This document shows positions 10,401 to 19,276 of a stretch of 64,000 bases of DNA, piece by piece. A program made the position numbers and the translations under genes. This DNA is from Kiritimatiellales bacterium (GTDB taxonomy: Bacteria; Verrucomicrobiota; Kiritimatiellia; Kiritimatiellales; Pontiellaceae), in assembly GCA_003246265.1 (NCBI GenBank), contig QKAU01000045.1:1-64000 (forward strand), given 5' to 3'. Positions within the stretch are counted from its first letter, which is position 1. Every line of letters starts with the position of its first letter. The notes below the pieces were generated by a model, which did no database searches, was not told where the DNA came from, and was given only the letters and a program-made list of their open reading frames with translations.

Positions 10401-10895
10401 CGGAACCGGTTCTATGCCTTCCACCTCGATAAGCCGATCGTTCCGCCTGCGCTGTGCGGCCCGGGAAACGTCATCAACGGTCTGGTGCGCCCGCTCGACG
10501 AAAACCAGGAGATGTGGATCGGCAAGGTGCCGGACAACATGTGGATATCCGATCCCGCGCAGGCCATGCCGCAATGGGTGGAACTCGATTTCGGCAAGGA
10601 GAAGAAAATCAACGCGGTCTATCTGACGTTCGATACCAACCTGGGGGAGAAACGCTACGCCTCGGAGGATTTCTCGGGCGAGGGGCGGATGCCGCCGGAA
10701 TGCGTGCGCGACTACCAGGTCCAGGTCTTGAAGGGCAGGGAGTGGGTGGCGGTCGCCGACGTCAAGGGCAACTACCAGCGCCGCCGCATCCACCGCTTCG
10801 ATCCCGTGGAAACATCGAAGATCCGCGTGCTGGTCACCGCCACCAACGGCGACAAGTCGGCCCGCATCTACGAAATTCGCGCGTACCATGAATAA
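7452..10895 (+). CDS. secreted LamG - FAD-dependent oxidoreductase - discoidin-like fusion protein
   Basis: This 1147-residue protein starts at ATG 7452, with GGGAG just upstream overlapping the previous stop. Residues 1-23 form a Sec-type signal peptide without a twin arginine. Residues about 25-220 form a LamG/concanavalin-like lectin module ('AWICPWKP', '[11 protein letters not shown]'). Residues about 230-390 look like a second beta-sandwich ('[14 protein letters not shown]'). Residues about 405-845 are an FAD-dependent oxidoreductase domain with the dinucleotide motif '[19 protein letters not shown]', 'GGNNSSEMG' and the C-terminal '[20 protein letters not shown]'. The last 120 residues resemble an F5/8 type C (discoidin) fold. 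Such FAD proteins occur in PVC polysaccharide clusters, but their reaction is unknown. Sugar oxidation at the cell surface is an inference. Confidence 0.82.
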   Translation: MKSTGYICLGALLCASLVHAAPMACWNFDDGTGNTVSDISGNGHHGTGTELEWVQGAVNSAAQLDGQGGIDAGDGGSLDAGNAITLQAWICPWKPQSGNSPSIIGKEGAYVLGLSPGQSLALTLWLDGKKQVFESKRKGWEDGAWHHVAATYDGSAVCLYVDGGLDSTVPAKGRIAKSAAPCVLGGGFGGALDEICIDSAALDSRVIALACYEGNYQMARIDNRFTDFYEKIQKRGAEPRVPGALWIDAEDFDDYGGWWMDTQFVPQMGSPYLIAAGIGKPVGNAKTTVKIPDAGTYRLWVRNKNWLAEGQAPGRFAVSVNGVKSETVFGTREQRAWVWQDGGVFKLEKGAVQLELEDLTGYYGRCDALILTKDLGFDPKQEQKDYLPMRERFVGTVPMTEMGHFDFIVVGGGVAGCNAAIAAARGGAKVALIQNRPMVGGNNSSEMGVPVSGGSSSGRGRETGLNEEIGRIHAFNYLSKWASGAELAIANETNITLFLNTNVFEAETDADKRIVAVKAFDMVDGHHTRYTADLFADCTGDGWLGYYAGAEWMLGRESKETFGESNAKDVADQITMSGSLMQNTVLGFKAIDMGKPTPFDAPEWVYDLSNSAEGYPKRPNFEHGIHAGNWWTENHGRNDDLWDPEWARDDLILVSLSYYNWIKNFSGLAEKAKNFQLRFIPITNAKRETRRLVGDHILIEQDMVNRVVFPDRVGYFVWKLDIHHPLGIFSAESPYDFETNFSPASMPYRILYSKNIPNLFMAGRDVSVSHVALGTARVQGTTGMMGQVVGTAAAMCKRYGTTPRGIYEAHIPELQQKLLKDDVVILHLRNEDPGDLARTAKATASSTGGGRMFGEEQVKENGDMHYLNVERAMMFRRGASPHIGKLSLLLVSVGKKDVEVVVTVRGAKKMDDYSSTADLAVRTVNVPAGNADWIEVDIDCDVPSEYAWFSLSKADGVAWNLMDTGPDGAGSAFRDGQKGWRPNRNRFYAFHLDKPIVPPALCGPGNVINGLVRPLDENQEMWIGKVPDNMWISDPAQAMPQWVELDFGKEKKINAVYLTFDTNLGEKRYASEDFSGEGRMPPECVRDYQVQVLKGREWVAVADVKGNYQRRRIHRFDPVETSKIRVLVTATNGDKSARIYEIRAYHE

Positions 10896-10928
10896 GTACA
10901 GGATCACCGGAAAGCCGGGAGGATGCAT

Positions 10929-11873
10929 ATGACGATAGAGAATGGGAATAGTGCGGCGGGACGTGGGGCCGTGCTTGTTGGGGCTGCCCTGCACGGAGGC
11001 GCAATCCTGCTGGCCATGCTGTTGACTTCCTGCCAGTCCATGGGCTGGCGGCCTGCTGCAGGGGATCCGACGTTTGCGGAGGGGGAGGATCCATGCCCGG
11101 CAGGAAAGAAATGGGTGCCGGTTGAAGGGATGTCGGATGAGTTCAACGGCAGGTCGGTCGACCTGGGGAAATGGCAGGTGGAACCGAATGCCAACAGCTT
11201 TACCTGGATCGGCCGGCCGCCGGGGCTCTTCCGGGCTGAAAACATATCGGTCAAGGATGGCAACCTCTGCGTGCAGGTGGGTGTCCTCGATGAACCGTAT
11301 GTGGGGGATGAGGGAACCTACACCTACTCGGGGGGCATCGTCCGCTCCCTGATGCCCGGACAGCCCGGCTGGTACTACGAGTGCCGCATGAAGGCCAACG
11401 CGACCGAAATGTCGTCCACCTTCTGGATGCTGACCATCGGGGGCGCGGCCGAGGCGCTGGAGCTCGATATCCAGGAGTGCGTAGGCCGGGTTACCGACAA
11501 AACCGAGAAGTGGGGCAGGAGCTGGGACCGGATCTTCCATTCCAACTGCGTCCACTGGCGCTACGACGTCGAACCGCGCGAAAAGAAGCAGCAGGGCATG
11601 CTGGCCCTGGAAGAACCGAACTGCAGCCGCTATTTCGTGTATGGGGCGTGGTGGAAGTCGGCGGACGAGATCCGGTTCTATCTGGACGGGAAATACGCCT
11701 ATTCGATGAGGCCGGAGTCGAAATGGGACCTTCCGGCCTATCTGCACATGGCGATCGAGACGTATGACTGGAACCCGGTTCCGGAGGACGGCGGCCTCGT
11801 GGCCTCCGGCACGCTGGATCAACGCACGACGAGGTACGACTGGATCCGGACCTGGAAGCTGGTGGAAGAATAG
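10929..11873 (+). CDS. GH16 family endo-galactanase-like lipoprotein
   Basis: The protein has 314 residues when started at ATG 10929, six bases after GGGAGG. ATG 10923 touches that element and is less likely. Residues up to about 35 form a lipoprotein signal ending in the lipobox 'LLTSC', so the enzyme is probably anchored in a membrane. The rest is a single GH16 jelly roll: 'MSDEFNGRSVDLGKW' opens the fold, 'YYECRMKANATEMSSTFWML' lines the cleft, and the catalytic motif is E178-L-D180-I-Q-E183. The extra residue in E-x-D-x-x-E is the beta-bulge form found in agarases, porphyranases, kappa-carrageenases and laminarinases. With five sulfatases around it, an endo-acting enzyme on a red-algal galactan is the most likely role. 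The exact specificity is not proven. Confidence 0.86.
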   Translation: MTIENGNSAAGRGAVLVGAALHGGAILLAMLLTSCQSMGWRPAAGDPTFAEGEDPCPAGKKWVPVEGMSDEFNGRSVDLGKWQVEPNANSFTWIGRPPGLFRAENISVKDGNLCVQVGVLDEPYVGDEGTYTYSGGIVRSLMPGQPGWYYECRMKANATEMSSTFWMLTIGGAAEALELDIQECVGRVTDKTEKWGRSWDRIFHSNCVHWRYDVEPREKKQQGMLALEEPNCSRYFVYGAWWKSADEIRFYLDGKYAYSMRPESKWDLPAYLHMAIETYDWNPVPEDGGLVASGTLDQRTTRYDWIRTWKLVEE

Positions 11874-11897
11874 GATGGATGGCCGAGGTTCCCGATA

Positions 11898-13439
11898 ATG
11901 TCGCGTTCGACAATAATAGCGATCATCCGGACGTGCGCGGCTCCCAGACACGCTGCATGGGCGGTTCTGGGAGCGGCCGGTTGCGGGCTGTTTGCGCAGG
12001 CTGCAGGATCGTATGAACCGACGTGGGCCTCGCTGTCGAAGCATGAGGCCGCGCCGGAGTGGTTCCAGGATGCCAAGCTGGGCATCTATTTCCACTGGGG
12101 GCCGTACACGGTTCCGGCGTTTGGCAGCGAGTGGTATCCCTGCAACATGTTCCGGGAGGGGAGCCGCGAAAACAAGCATCACATCGGAACCTACGGCCCC
12201 GTGTCGGAGTTCGGCTACGAGAAATTCATCCCGATGTTCACCGCCGAGCATTTTGATCCGGCGGAGTGGGCCGAACTGTTCAAGGCGTCCGGGGCCCGGT
12301 TTGCCGGACCGGTGGCGGAACACCACGACGGCTTCGCCATGTGGGCCAGCAAGGTCAATCCGTGGAACGCCGGCGACATGGGGCCGAAGCGCGATATCGT
12401 CGGGGAACTGCTTGCCGAGCTGAAGAGGCGCGACTTGAAGACAATCGCCACCTTCCATCATGCACGCAACGGGCAGCGCAACCGCGACAAGCCGGACTTT
12501 TGGAACGGGAACGGTTTTGACAGCCACTATCCGTACCACCCCGACCTGCCGACCGCGACGACCGACCCGAAGCTGCGCATGCTCTATGGCAATTTCGAGA
12601 CGATCGACGCCTTCAACCAATACTGGCTGGACCAGGTCGAGGAGGTGGTCGACCACTATTCGCCGGACATTCTCTGGTACGACTCCTGGCTGAACATGGT
12701 CCCCGAAAGCTACCGGCTGCAAATGGCGGCCCATTTCTTCAACCATGCGGAAAAGACCGGACAGGAAGTAGTGACCTGCCACAAGCACAACGACATGCCC
12801 TTGTCCTTCAGTGTGCTCGACTATGAACAGGGCGGGCGGCGCGACCTCCATCCGCAACCTTGGTTGACCGACATCACGCTCAGCGAGGGGAGCTGGTCGT
12901 ACGTTGAGGGGCAGACCTACAAGGATGCGGCGATGGTCGTGCGCAACATGATCGATGCGTGGAGCAAGAACGGCATCGTGCTGCTGAACATTTCACCCCG
13001 CGCGGATGGCGTCATCAACGACGAACAGCGCGCGCTCCTGAAGGCCATCGGCGAATGGCTGTCGGTGCACGGGGAGGCGGTGTATGGAACCCGCCCGTTC
13101 GACACCTTCGGCTACGGACCGGCTGGCGCCGAGGCGAGCTCCCACGACGGGCAGTCCGCAAGAATGGAGTATACGGCGGAGGATGTCCGTTTCACGGTCT
13201 CCAAGGACAGCAAGGCCATGTATATATTCTTTCTCGGACGACCGGCGCCCGGTTCGGTGGTGAAGATCAAGATGCTGGGCCGCCATCGCTATGCGCCGCG
13301 TTCGCCCGTCAAGCGCGCGACGTTGCTGGATTCCGGCGCAGGGGTCGGGTGGGAGGATGACACGTACTATTTCATCCTGAGGATGCCCGAGCTGGAGATG
13401 AACGCAATCGCAACGGTCGTGAAGTTGGAGCTGGAATAG
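11898..13439 (+). CDS. GH29 family alpha-L-fucosidase
   Basis: This 513-residue exported enzyme has an N-terminal signal ('AAWAVLGAAGCGLFAQAAG'). GH29 hallmarks are 'WFQDAKLGIYFHWGPYTVPAF', cut here to 'KLGIYFHWG', then 'FDPAEWAELFKASGARF', 'AEHHDGFAMW', and 'DILWYDSWL', in which Asp262 is the probable nucleophile. A C-terminal beta-sandwich follows after about residue 370. GH29 enzymes remove alpha-L-fucose with retention. Some members tolerate alpha-L-galactose, which differs from fucose only at C6, so in an agar- or porphyran-directed cluster the true leaving group might be L-galactose. The gene sits 24 bases after the GH16 gene and 59 bases before the next sulfatase, consistent with one transcript. 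Confidence 0.92.
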   Translation: MSRSTIIAIIRTCAAPRHAAWAVLGAAGCGLFAQAAGSYEPTWASLSKHEAAPEWFQDAKLGIYFHWGPYTVPAFGSEWYPCNMFREGSRENKHHIGTYGPVSEFGYEKFIPMFTAEHFDPAEWAELFKASGARFAGPVAEHHDGFAMWASKVNPWNAGDMGPKRDIVGELLAELKRRDLKTIATFHHARNGQRNRDKPDFWNGNGFDSHYPYHPDLPTATTDPKLRMLYGNFETIDAFNQYWLDQVEEVVDHYSPDILWYDSWLNMVPESYRLQMAAHFFNHAEKTGQEVVTCHKHNDMPLSFSVLDYEQGGRRDLHPQPWLTDITLSEGSWSYVEGQTYKDAAMVVRNMIDAWSKNGIVLLNISPRADGVINDEQRALLKAIGEWLSVHGEAVYGTRPFDTFGYGPAGAEASSHDGQSARMEYTAEDVRFTVSKDSKAMYIFFLGRPAPGSVVKIKMLGRHRYAPRSPVKRATLLDSGAGVGWEDDTYYFILRMPELEMNAIATVVKLELE

Positions 13440-13498
13440 GCCATTGCGGTCGCACAATCGCGTTGACATCCTGTGGAATGGATCAGATGGGGAATAGC

Positions 13499-14965
13499 AT
13501 GAAAACAGCAGTTGGAGCGCAAGGCATTGCCAGGATGAGGCGTTGCCTGCTCGTCGTACTCGCACATCTATCGATAGGCCAGGCGACCGTCTTGGCCGCC
13601 GGGCAACGGGAGGCGGACCGGCCGAACATCATCCTGGTGATGGTCGACGATCTCGGCCTGTACGACCTCAACTGCTACGGCTACAAGGCGGTTGATACGC
13701 CGAACGCCGACAAGCTGGCCGAGGAGGGCATGCTCTTCCGCAACGCCTATGCCGGGGCGCCGGTCTGCTCCCCGTCGCGGGCGGCGGTCATCAGCGGCCA
13801 GGCGCCGGCACGGCTGCATCTGACCAACCATATTTCCAACGAGCATTTCGCTCCCGAAAACCCGAAGCTGCTGGACGCACCCATGCTCAAGGCCCTGCCG
13901 CCGGAAACCGTCACGTTTGCCGAGAAGCTGCGCGACGCCGGCTATGCGTGCGGCTTTTTCGGCAAGTGGCACCTGTCGTGCCAGCGGCCCGACGGCAGCA
14001 ACCGTGTCGTTGACGAGAACACCCTGCCCGACAGGCAGGGCTTCGAGAACAACGTCGGCGGCAACGGCAACGGCGGCCCGGCCGGAGGCTGGTTTTCTCC
14101 ATACAAGAACCCCTACCTTCCGAACGGTCCGGACGGGGAATACCTGCCCGAGCGCCTGGCGAACGAAGCGGTGGCGTACATGGAGGCCAACAAGGACAAG
14201 CCCTTCCTCATCGCGATGTGGAACTACACCGTCCATTCGCCGATCGAAACCACGAAGGAACTGGCCGACAAATACAAGGCACGGAAAAAAGCCGGCGCGA
14301 GGATCGCCAATCCTGTCTATGCCGGCATGGTCGAGGCGGCGGACAACGTGCTCGGCCGCCTGCTCCGCAAGATCGATGAACTGGGATTGCGGAACAATAC
14401 GATCGTCGTGCTGACGTCGGACAACGGCGGCTTCAACTATGCGATCCATGACCAGCCCCCGCTGCGCATGACGAAAGGCTGGCTGTACGACGGCGGCCTG
14501 CGCATCCCCCTGATCATGCGCTGGCCCGGCAGGATCGGGCCGGGGGGCGTCAGCGAGGCGCGCGTGTCGCATCTGGACTTCTTCCCGACATTCTTGGAGG
14601 TCGCCGGCATTCCGGCAGATCCGTCGCTTCCCCTCGACGGCGAAAGCCTGGTGCCGCTGCTTACCGGCAAGGGCGGACTGCAGCGGGATGCGCTCTATTT
14701 CCACTATCCGAACTATGCATGGCATTCGAAGAACCGGTTGGGCGGCGCCATCATCGAGGGCGACTACAAGCTGCTCAACTGGTACGACGACGATTCGGTC
14801 GAGCTGTACAACCTCCGCGATGACCCGAGCGAGGCCAGCGATATCGCGCAGCAGCACCCGGAACTGGCCGAGCGGATGAAACAGAAGTTCAAGCATTGGC
14901 TCGAGGCGGTGGATGCCAACATGCCCCTCCCGAACAAAGAGTATGCGGCCTCGGAGGAATTGTAG
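13499..14965 (+). CDS. S1 family sulfatase, exported
   Basis: The protein has 488 residues. ATG 13499 is chosen because GGGGA lies about 6 bases upstream and the protein then opens with a signal peptide (RRCLLVVLAHLSIGQATVLAAG). The longer TTG/ATG options upstream add no hydrophobic leader. The core opens 'PNIILVMVDDLGLYDLNCYG' and the formylglycine motif is 'VCSPSRAAVISG' with Cys90. 'FFGKWHLS' and 'LTSDNGGFNYAI' complete the active site. The overall pattern resembles arylsulfatase A / N-acetylgalactosamine-6-sulfatase relatives. Its stop lies four bases before the start of the Asp-box protein, so the two are probably translated together. Confidence 0.92.
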   Translation: MKTAVGAQGIARMRRCLLVVLAHLSIGQATVLAAGQREADRPNIILVMVDDLGLYDLNCYGYKAVDTPNADKLAEEGMLFRNAYAGAPVCSPSRAAVISGQAPARLHLTNHISNEHFAPENPKLLDAPMLKALPPETVTFAEKLRDAGYACGFFGKWHLSCQRPDGSNRVVDENTLPDRQGFENNVGGNGNGGPAGGWFSPYKNPYLPNGPDGEYLPERLANEAVAYMEANKDKPFLIAMWNYTVHSPIETTKELADKYKARKKAGARIANPVYAGMVEAADNVLGRLLRKIDELGLRNNTIVVLTSDNGGFNYAIHDQPPLRMTKGWLYDGGLRIPLIMRWPGRIGPGGVSEARVSHLDFFPTFLEVAGIPADPSLPLDGESLVPLLTGKGGLQRDALYFHYPNYAWHSKNRLGGAIIEGDYKLLNWYDDDSVELYNLRDDPSEASDIAQQHPELAERMKQKFKHWLEAVDANMPLPNKEYAASEEL

Positions 14966-14969
14966 GAAC

Positions 14970-17585
14970 ATGACAGGGAATCCGATCCCGTGTGTGGTTG
15001 TCGCGTGCCTGGTCCAATGCCGGGCCGATCCGGGCTGTTTCGACCGCCTTCGGACCGAACGGATCGAATCGTCCCCGATTGTGGAATGGAAAAACTTCGG
15101 TCCGGGGATGTCGGGCTACTGCGAGGAGTTCTGGTGCCATCCGACCGATACCAACGCCATGTTCATGGGCCCCGACATGCATGTGAGCTTCGGGACGTGG
15201 GACAACGGGCGCTCATGGCAGACCCTAAAGGATTGCGATGGCCTGGGGATCGACATGAAGCGCGTGCTGGAGATCGATTTTTCCAGGCAGGATCCGGATT
15301 TCGGCATGGCACTGGATTGGAATGGGTGGGTCTACACCACGACCAACCGAGGCCGCGCATGGACGGTGATCCATGCGCTGGGCGACGGGGCCCAGGGCCG
15401 GGCCGATCCCGACGATCCCGAATCCTTTTCAAAGGGATGGTACTACGGGCAGATCGGTCGCCGCCACAGCGCCCTGGCCGTCGATCCCTCCGACGACAAC
15501 ATCTGGTACGTTGGTGCGGGCGATTTCTGGAACGTGAAGAGCAACCACCGCTCCGCCGCCAAGCCGAACGGCGTCCGGCTTCCGTACGCCGCATACGGAT
15601 GCATATGGAAGAGCGTCGACAAGGGCAGCACCTGGCGCAAGATCACCGCGGGACTGGACCAGGGAGTGGAGGTCGGCAGGATCGTCGTGCATCCGAAAGA
15701 CGGTCGTCGGCTGGTCATGGCAACCAGCCACGGGCTGATGCTGAGCAACGATGGCGGGCTTTCCTGGCGGGGTCGGCCCATCGGCTTGCCCAACAACTTG
15801 CCGCGCGATTTAACGTCGTACTACAACCCGGCGACGGGCGAATTTGTCCTCTACCTGGTCGAGCAGACCATCTACGAAGCCAGGAAGAACACCGTTGAGG
15901 CGAGGGGGGGCGTCTTCAAGAGCGTGGATGGCGGACTGCGCTGGATCGATATGACCGGAAACCTGCCGTTCGACCTCGATGCCATCGGCGATCCCCGCGA
16001 CACGGGTCGCTACTACCGGACGCTGGCCTATTGGTTCGGCCTCTCCGAACGGGAGGCGGAATCGCGATTCCCCAGGCTGCCGCCGAAGATCCTGCCCGTG
16101 TTCAACCGCATCGCCGTCAGCCCGATGGACAAGAACGAGATCTATCTCTCCTACAACAAGAAGCACGACTTCACCTTCGGCCCGGGCGATCTGTGGCGGA
16201 CGCTCGACGGCGGCAAGACATGGATCACCTGCGCCCGGCATGGCGCATACTGGCTGGGCGGGAAGGGCGATGCCTACTGGAAGGAGAGGAAAAATCCAGT
16301 CGGAACCAACATCCGCTTCGCCCACCTGCAGCGCTACATGGATGAGCAATGGGAGATCTCGGGCACCCGCATGCTGGCCGTCAACGCCGCCGGCGAACTG
16401 TTCATCGGCATCGACCAGCAAACCCTCAAATCCACGGACAGGGGAGTATCGTGGGAGCAGATCGACGATGTGGAAACGTCCGCGGGAAGCGGAAAATGGA
16501 TTGGCCGCGGCGGCAGCAACCTGCCGGGCCGGTACATGTTGCTCGAAACCGGCATTCCGGGGCGGAAGCTGCTCTGCAGCGGCGAGCACGGCCTGTGGCA
16601 GACCGTGGATCTGGATGGGTGGCCCGATAAGACCGCCGTGGCCGTGCAGCAGATCGAAGGGCAGAACCATCCAGACGGCGCCGTCTCCATCTCGACCGTT
16701 GCGGTCCATCCCCGCAATCCCGACATGATCTACATCCTCTCCTGGCGGCAGGACCACCGGGGCAAGGTGCGCCGGACAACCGATGGGGGGAGGCGCTGGG
16801 AAAACATCGCGACCCTCTTCGCGGCCGACAACGATGCATGGGACGGCCTGGTTCCACAGAACTCGCTGACCATCGATCCGCAACACCCGGAAAACATCTA
16901 CTTCTGCGCCACCTGCCAGCCGGTTTCCGAAGTGGAGGGGCGGCGGGAAATCAAGCTCACCAAGGGGGGCTGCGGCTTCTACCGCTCCTTCGATGGCGGA
17001 TTCAACTGGGAGCTGGCCAACAATGGGTTTTACGACGGGGCCAGCGTACGCCGGATTGCCATGCACCCCCAAAACCCCTCCATCCTCTACGCCGCCCTGA
17101 ACGATGACCATGGCGGGCTGTTCCGAACGGACGACAAGGGAAGCCAGTGGACGCGCGTTGCCCTGCCCGAAGCCATCCGGGCGGTGAACAACGTTTTCAT
17201 CGACCGGAATACCCTGCAGCTCTACATCTGCACCGGACGGCGGCTCGGCACCTTCGAAGAGGGCGGCGTGTGGCGCAGCAACGACAACGGGACGACGTGG
17301 GAACGGATCTTCAAGGCCCCGTTCGTCTGGCAGGCCGAAACCTCGCCGGCCGATCCGGAGCTGATTGTTGCCAGTGTGGCGGGCGTGAATGTCCGGGACG
17401 AGGGATGGTACATGAATCCCGGCGTCTATCTCTCGCGCGATGGCGGAACGTCGTGGAGCAAGATCAACCGGGGCCTGGGACAGCCGGACAAGATCGTGGA
17501 CGTCAAACCCGATCCCGAGGATCCAACGGTGCTGTGGTGTGCATCGTGGGGTTGCGGCTGGTTCAAGGGAGTGATCCGGCCATAG
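14970..17585 (+). CDS. Asp-box (BNR) repeat beta-propeller protein
   Basis: This 871-residue protein starts at ATG 14970, with AGGAA just upstream. Twelve Asp-box motifs (S/T-x-D-x-G-x-x-W) can be counted, for example 'SVDKGSTW', 'SNDGGLSW', 'SVDGGLRW', 'TLDGGKTW', 'STDRGVSW', 'TTDGGRRW', 'SFDGGFNW', 'SNDNGTTW' and 'SRDGGTSW'. Each is typically followed by 'VHP.(D/N)' strands, as in two-propeller sialidase/GH74/sortilin-type folds. No GH33 or GH74 catalytic residues can be assigned with confidence. The N-terminus has only a short hydrophobic stretch (CVVVACLV), so export is likely but not clearly signalled. It may bind or cleave the polysaccharide. I do not recognise a characterised member. 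Confidence 0.75.
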   Translation: MTGNPIPCVVVACLVQCRADPGCFDRLRTERIESSPIVEWKNFGPGMSGYCEEFWCHPTDTNAMFMGPDMHVSFGTWDNGRSWQTLKDCDGLGIDMKRVLEIDFSRQDPDFGMALDWNGWVYTTTNRGRAWTVIHALGDGAQGRADPDDPESFSKGWYYGQIGRRHSALAVDPSDDNIWYVGAGDFWNVKSNHRSAAKPNGVRLPYAAYGCIWKSVDKGSTWRKITAGLDQGVEVGRIVVHPKDGRRLVMATSHGLMLSNDGGLSWRGRPIGLPNNLPRDLTSYYNPATGEFVLYLVEQTIYEARKNTVEARGGVFKSVDGGLRWIDMTGNLPFDLDAIGDPRDTGRYYRTLAYWFGLSEREAESRFPRLPPKILPVFNRIAVSPMDKNEIYLSYNKKHDFTFGPGDLWRTLDGGKTWITCARHGAYWLGGKGDAYWKERKNPVGTNIRFAHLQRYMDEQWEISGTRMLAVNAAGELFIGIDQQTLKSTDRGVSWEQIDDVETSAGSGKWIGRGGSNLPGRYMLLETGIPGRKLLCSGEHGLWQTVDLDGWPDKTAVAVQQIEGQNHPDGAVSISTVAVHPRNPDMIYILSWRQDHRGKVRRTTDGGRRWENIATLFAADNDAWDGLVPQNSLTIDPQHPENIYFCATCQPVSEVEGRREIKLTKGGCGFYRSFDGGFNWELANNGFYDGASVRRIAMHPQNPSILYAALNDDHGGLFRTDDKGSQWTRVALPEAIRAVNNVFIDRNTLQLYICTGRRLGTFEEGGVWRSNDNGTTWERIFKAPFVWQAETSPADPELIVASVAGVNVRDEGWYMNPGVYLSRDGGTSWSKINRGLGQPDKIVDVKPDPEDPTVLWCASWGCGWFKGVIRP

Positions 17586-17650
17586 CCGGTCGTGCGAGAA
17601 GGGCTGTTTCCCGGGGAGCCTGCAGAGGCCGGGGAAGGAAGGAGAACGGG

Positions 17651-19276
17651 ATGAAGATGGGTTTGATGGTTCTGCTGGCAGGGGGCCTGGTAGCCGCGTC
17701 GCGCGGTGAAAGGCCGAACATCATCGTCTATTTCGCGGACGACATCAGCGCGCGCGAGTTTCCGGTCTACGGGTCGTCGGTCTGGACCGATCCGTGGCGG
17801 AACGATACCTCGGATCCCCAGTACCGGGCGCGGACCCCGGTGCTGGACAGGCTGGCGGCCGAGGGCTGCTGGATCAAGACGGCCTGGGCAGCCTGTGTCT
17901 GCAATCCCAGCCGCGCCATGATGATGAGCGGCCGCTACGCCTACCTGACGAAGTGGTGGAACAACAAGGACAAGGGGTTGGGGCCGGACGAGGACGGCAG
18001 GATGGGAACATGGCCGGTCTACATGAGTTCGCCGCTGCTGATCGGGCATGTGGCGCAACAGGCCGGCTACGGCACCTTCTGGGCAGGGAAGACCCAGATG
18101 GAGGGAAGCTATGAAAGGCATGGTTTCGACGAAGGCTGCTTCACGCCCGGAGGGCTTTCCGATACCGACAACCCCTATACGGACTTCAAGCACGAGTACC
18201 GGAAGATCGAAGGCGAGCGGGTGCTGGTCAACGTCGATACCGGCAAGCCGTGCGACACCTACCAGCAGCATGGGTGGTACTGGTTCCCGCACGTGAAGCT
18301 GATGAACCATCCAGCGGCCGCGTCGCAGTACGAGTGGTGGCCGAATACGGCGGAATCGAAAAAATCATTCGGGCTCAATACCTATGGTCCCGACGTGGAA
18401 CTCCAATTCGCGTTCGATTTCATGGACCGCACCCATGCCGCGGGGAAGCCGTTCTTCATCTACCACACCACCCACCTCGGGCACGACGCGTTCAACTGGT
18501 TCGATCCCGACGACGAAAGTAGCTGGCCGGGCACGCCGATCGTGAAGTGGGACGGCAGGCAATACATCCGGACCGAACCGGACGTGACCGGCGACAACGG
18601 CACATACGACACGCACGACTCCATCACCGGACCCGGCATCCACAACCACGTCAACTATATCGACTACCAGCTGTGGCAATATGGCAAGAAGCTGGTGGAG
18701 ATGGGGGTTGCGGACAACACCGTCATCATCGTCTGCGCCGACAACGGCACGGGCGGCTACGGCAAGAACAGTGGCGAAAAACAGAAGGGCTGCCACATCC
18801 CGATGATTGTCTATGCGCCGGGCATGAAGAAGCACGGCGGGCAGGACGTCCTCGCCAGCGTGGTCGACATGCTGCCGACGATCGCCGACCTGGCCGGTTT
18901 CGCGTTGCCCAAGGACTACCGGATCGATGGCGAGAGCATGGTGCCGTTCCTCTTCACGGACCAGTCCGACCACCGCAAGTGGATCTACGCGCAGCGCGGT
19001 CCGGAACAGATCATCCGGGGGCAGAAGGTGCTGAAGGATGGCGCCGACAAGTGGTGGGACGTTTCATCGGTTCCGGATGACTTGATCGGGTTCGACGCCA
19101 TCGGGAACTGGGGAGCCGTCTCCGAGGCCCATCGCGAAGAGCGTGAGCAGTTGCTGAAGATCCTGCCCCGCTACGACCTTTACTACGATGAATACAACGC
19201 TCCCGGCGTGCAGCAGGAGCCCCCGAAGCGGCCGAAATATTCCCGGAAATCCAAGGAACAGAAGGAGTATCCATGA
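17651..19276 (+). CDS. S1 family sulfatase, exported
   Basis: This 541-residue sulfatase starts at ATG 17651, eight bases after AAGGAG, and has a short signal peptide ([17 protein letters not shown]). The core opens '[20 protein letters not shown]'. The formylglycine motif is '[12 protein letters not shown]' with Cys84, the C-x-P-S-R variant with Asn at x. An unusual insertion between the strand after the Cys motif and '[14 protein letters not shown]' replaces the usual 'GKWHLG' with 'GKTQM'. A later '[12 protein letters not shown]' carries the second metal-binding Asp and Asn. The C-terminus is Lys/Pro-rich ('[18 protein letters not shown]'). The stop overlaps the next sulfatase start by four bases, indicating translational coupling. 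Confidence 0.9.
   Translation: MKMGLMVLLAGGLVAASRGERPNIIVYFADDISAREFPVYGSSVWTDPWRNDTSDPQYRARTPVLDRLAAEGCWIKTAWAACVCNPSRAMMMSGRYAYLTKWWNNKDKGLGPDEDGRMGTWPVYMSSPLLIGHVAQQAGYGTFWAGKTQMEGSYERHGFDEGCFTPGGLSDTDNPYTDFKHEYRKIEGERVLVNVDTGKPCDTYQQHGWYWFPHVKLMNHPAAASQYEWWPNTAESKKSFGLNTYGPDVELQFAFDFMDRTHAAGKPFFIYHTTHLGHDAFNWFDPDDESSWPGTPIVKWDGRQYIRTEPDVTGDNGTYDTHDSITGPGIHNHVNYIDYQLWQYGKKLVEMGVADNTVIIVCADNGTGGYGKNSGEKQKGCHIPMIVYAPGMKKHGGQDVLASVVDMLPTIADLAGFALPKDYRIDGESMVPFLFTDQSDHRKWIYAQRGPEQIIRGQKVLKDGADKWWDVSSVPDDLIGFDAIGNWGAVSEAHREEREQLLKILPRYDLYYDEYNAPGVQQEPPKRPKYSRKSKEQKEYP

Noticed and set aside
13463-13468. perfect TTGACA upstream of the third sulfatase
   Set aside because: No reasonable -10 hexamer lies 16-18 bases downstream and the gene is within a tight operon, so the match is probably chance.
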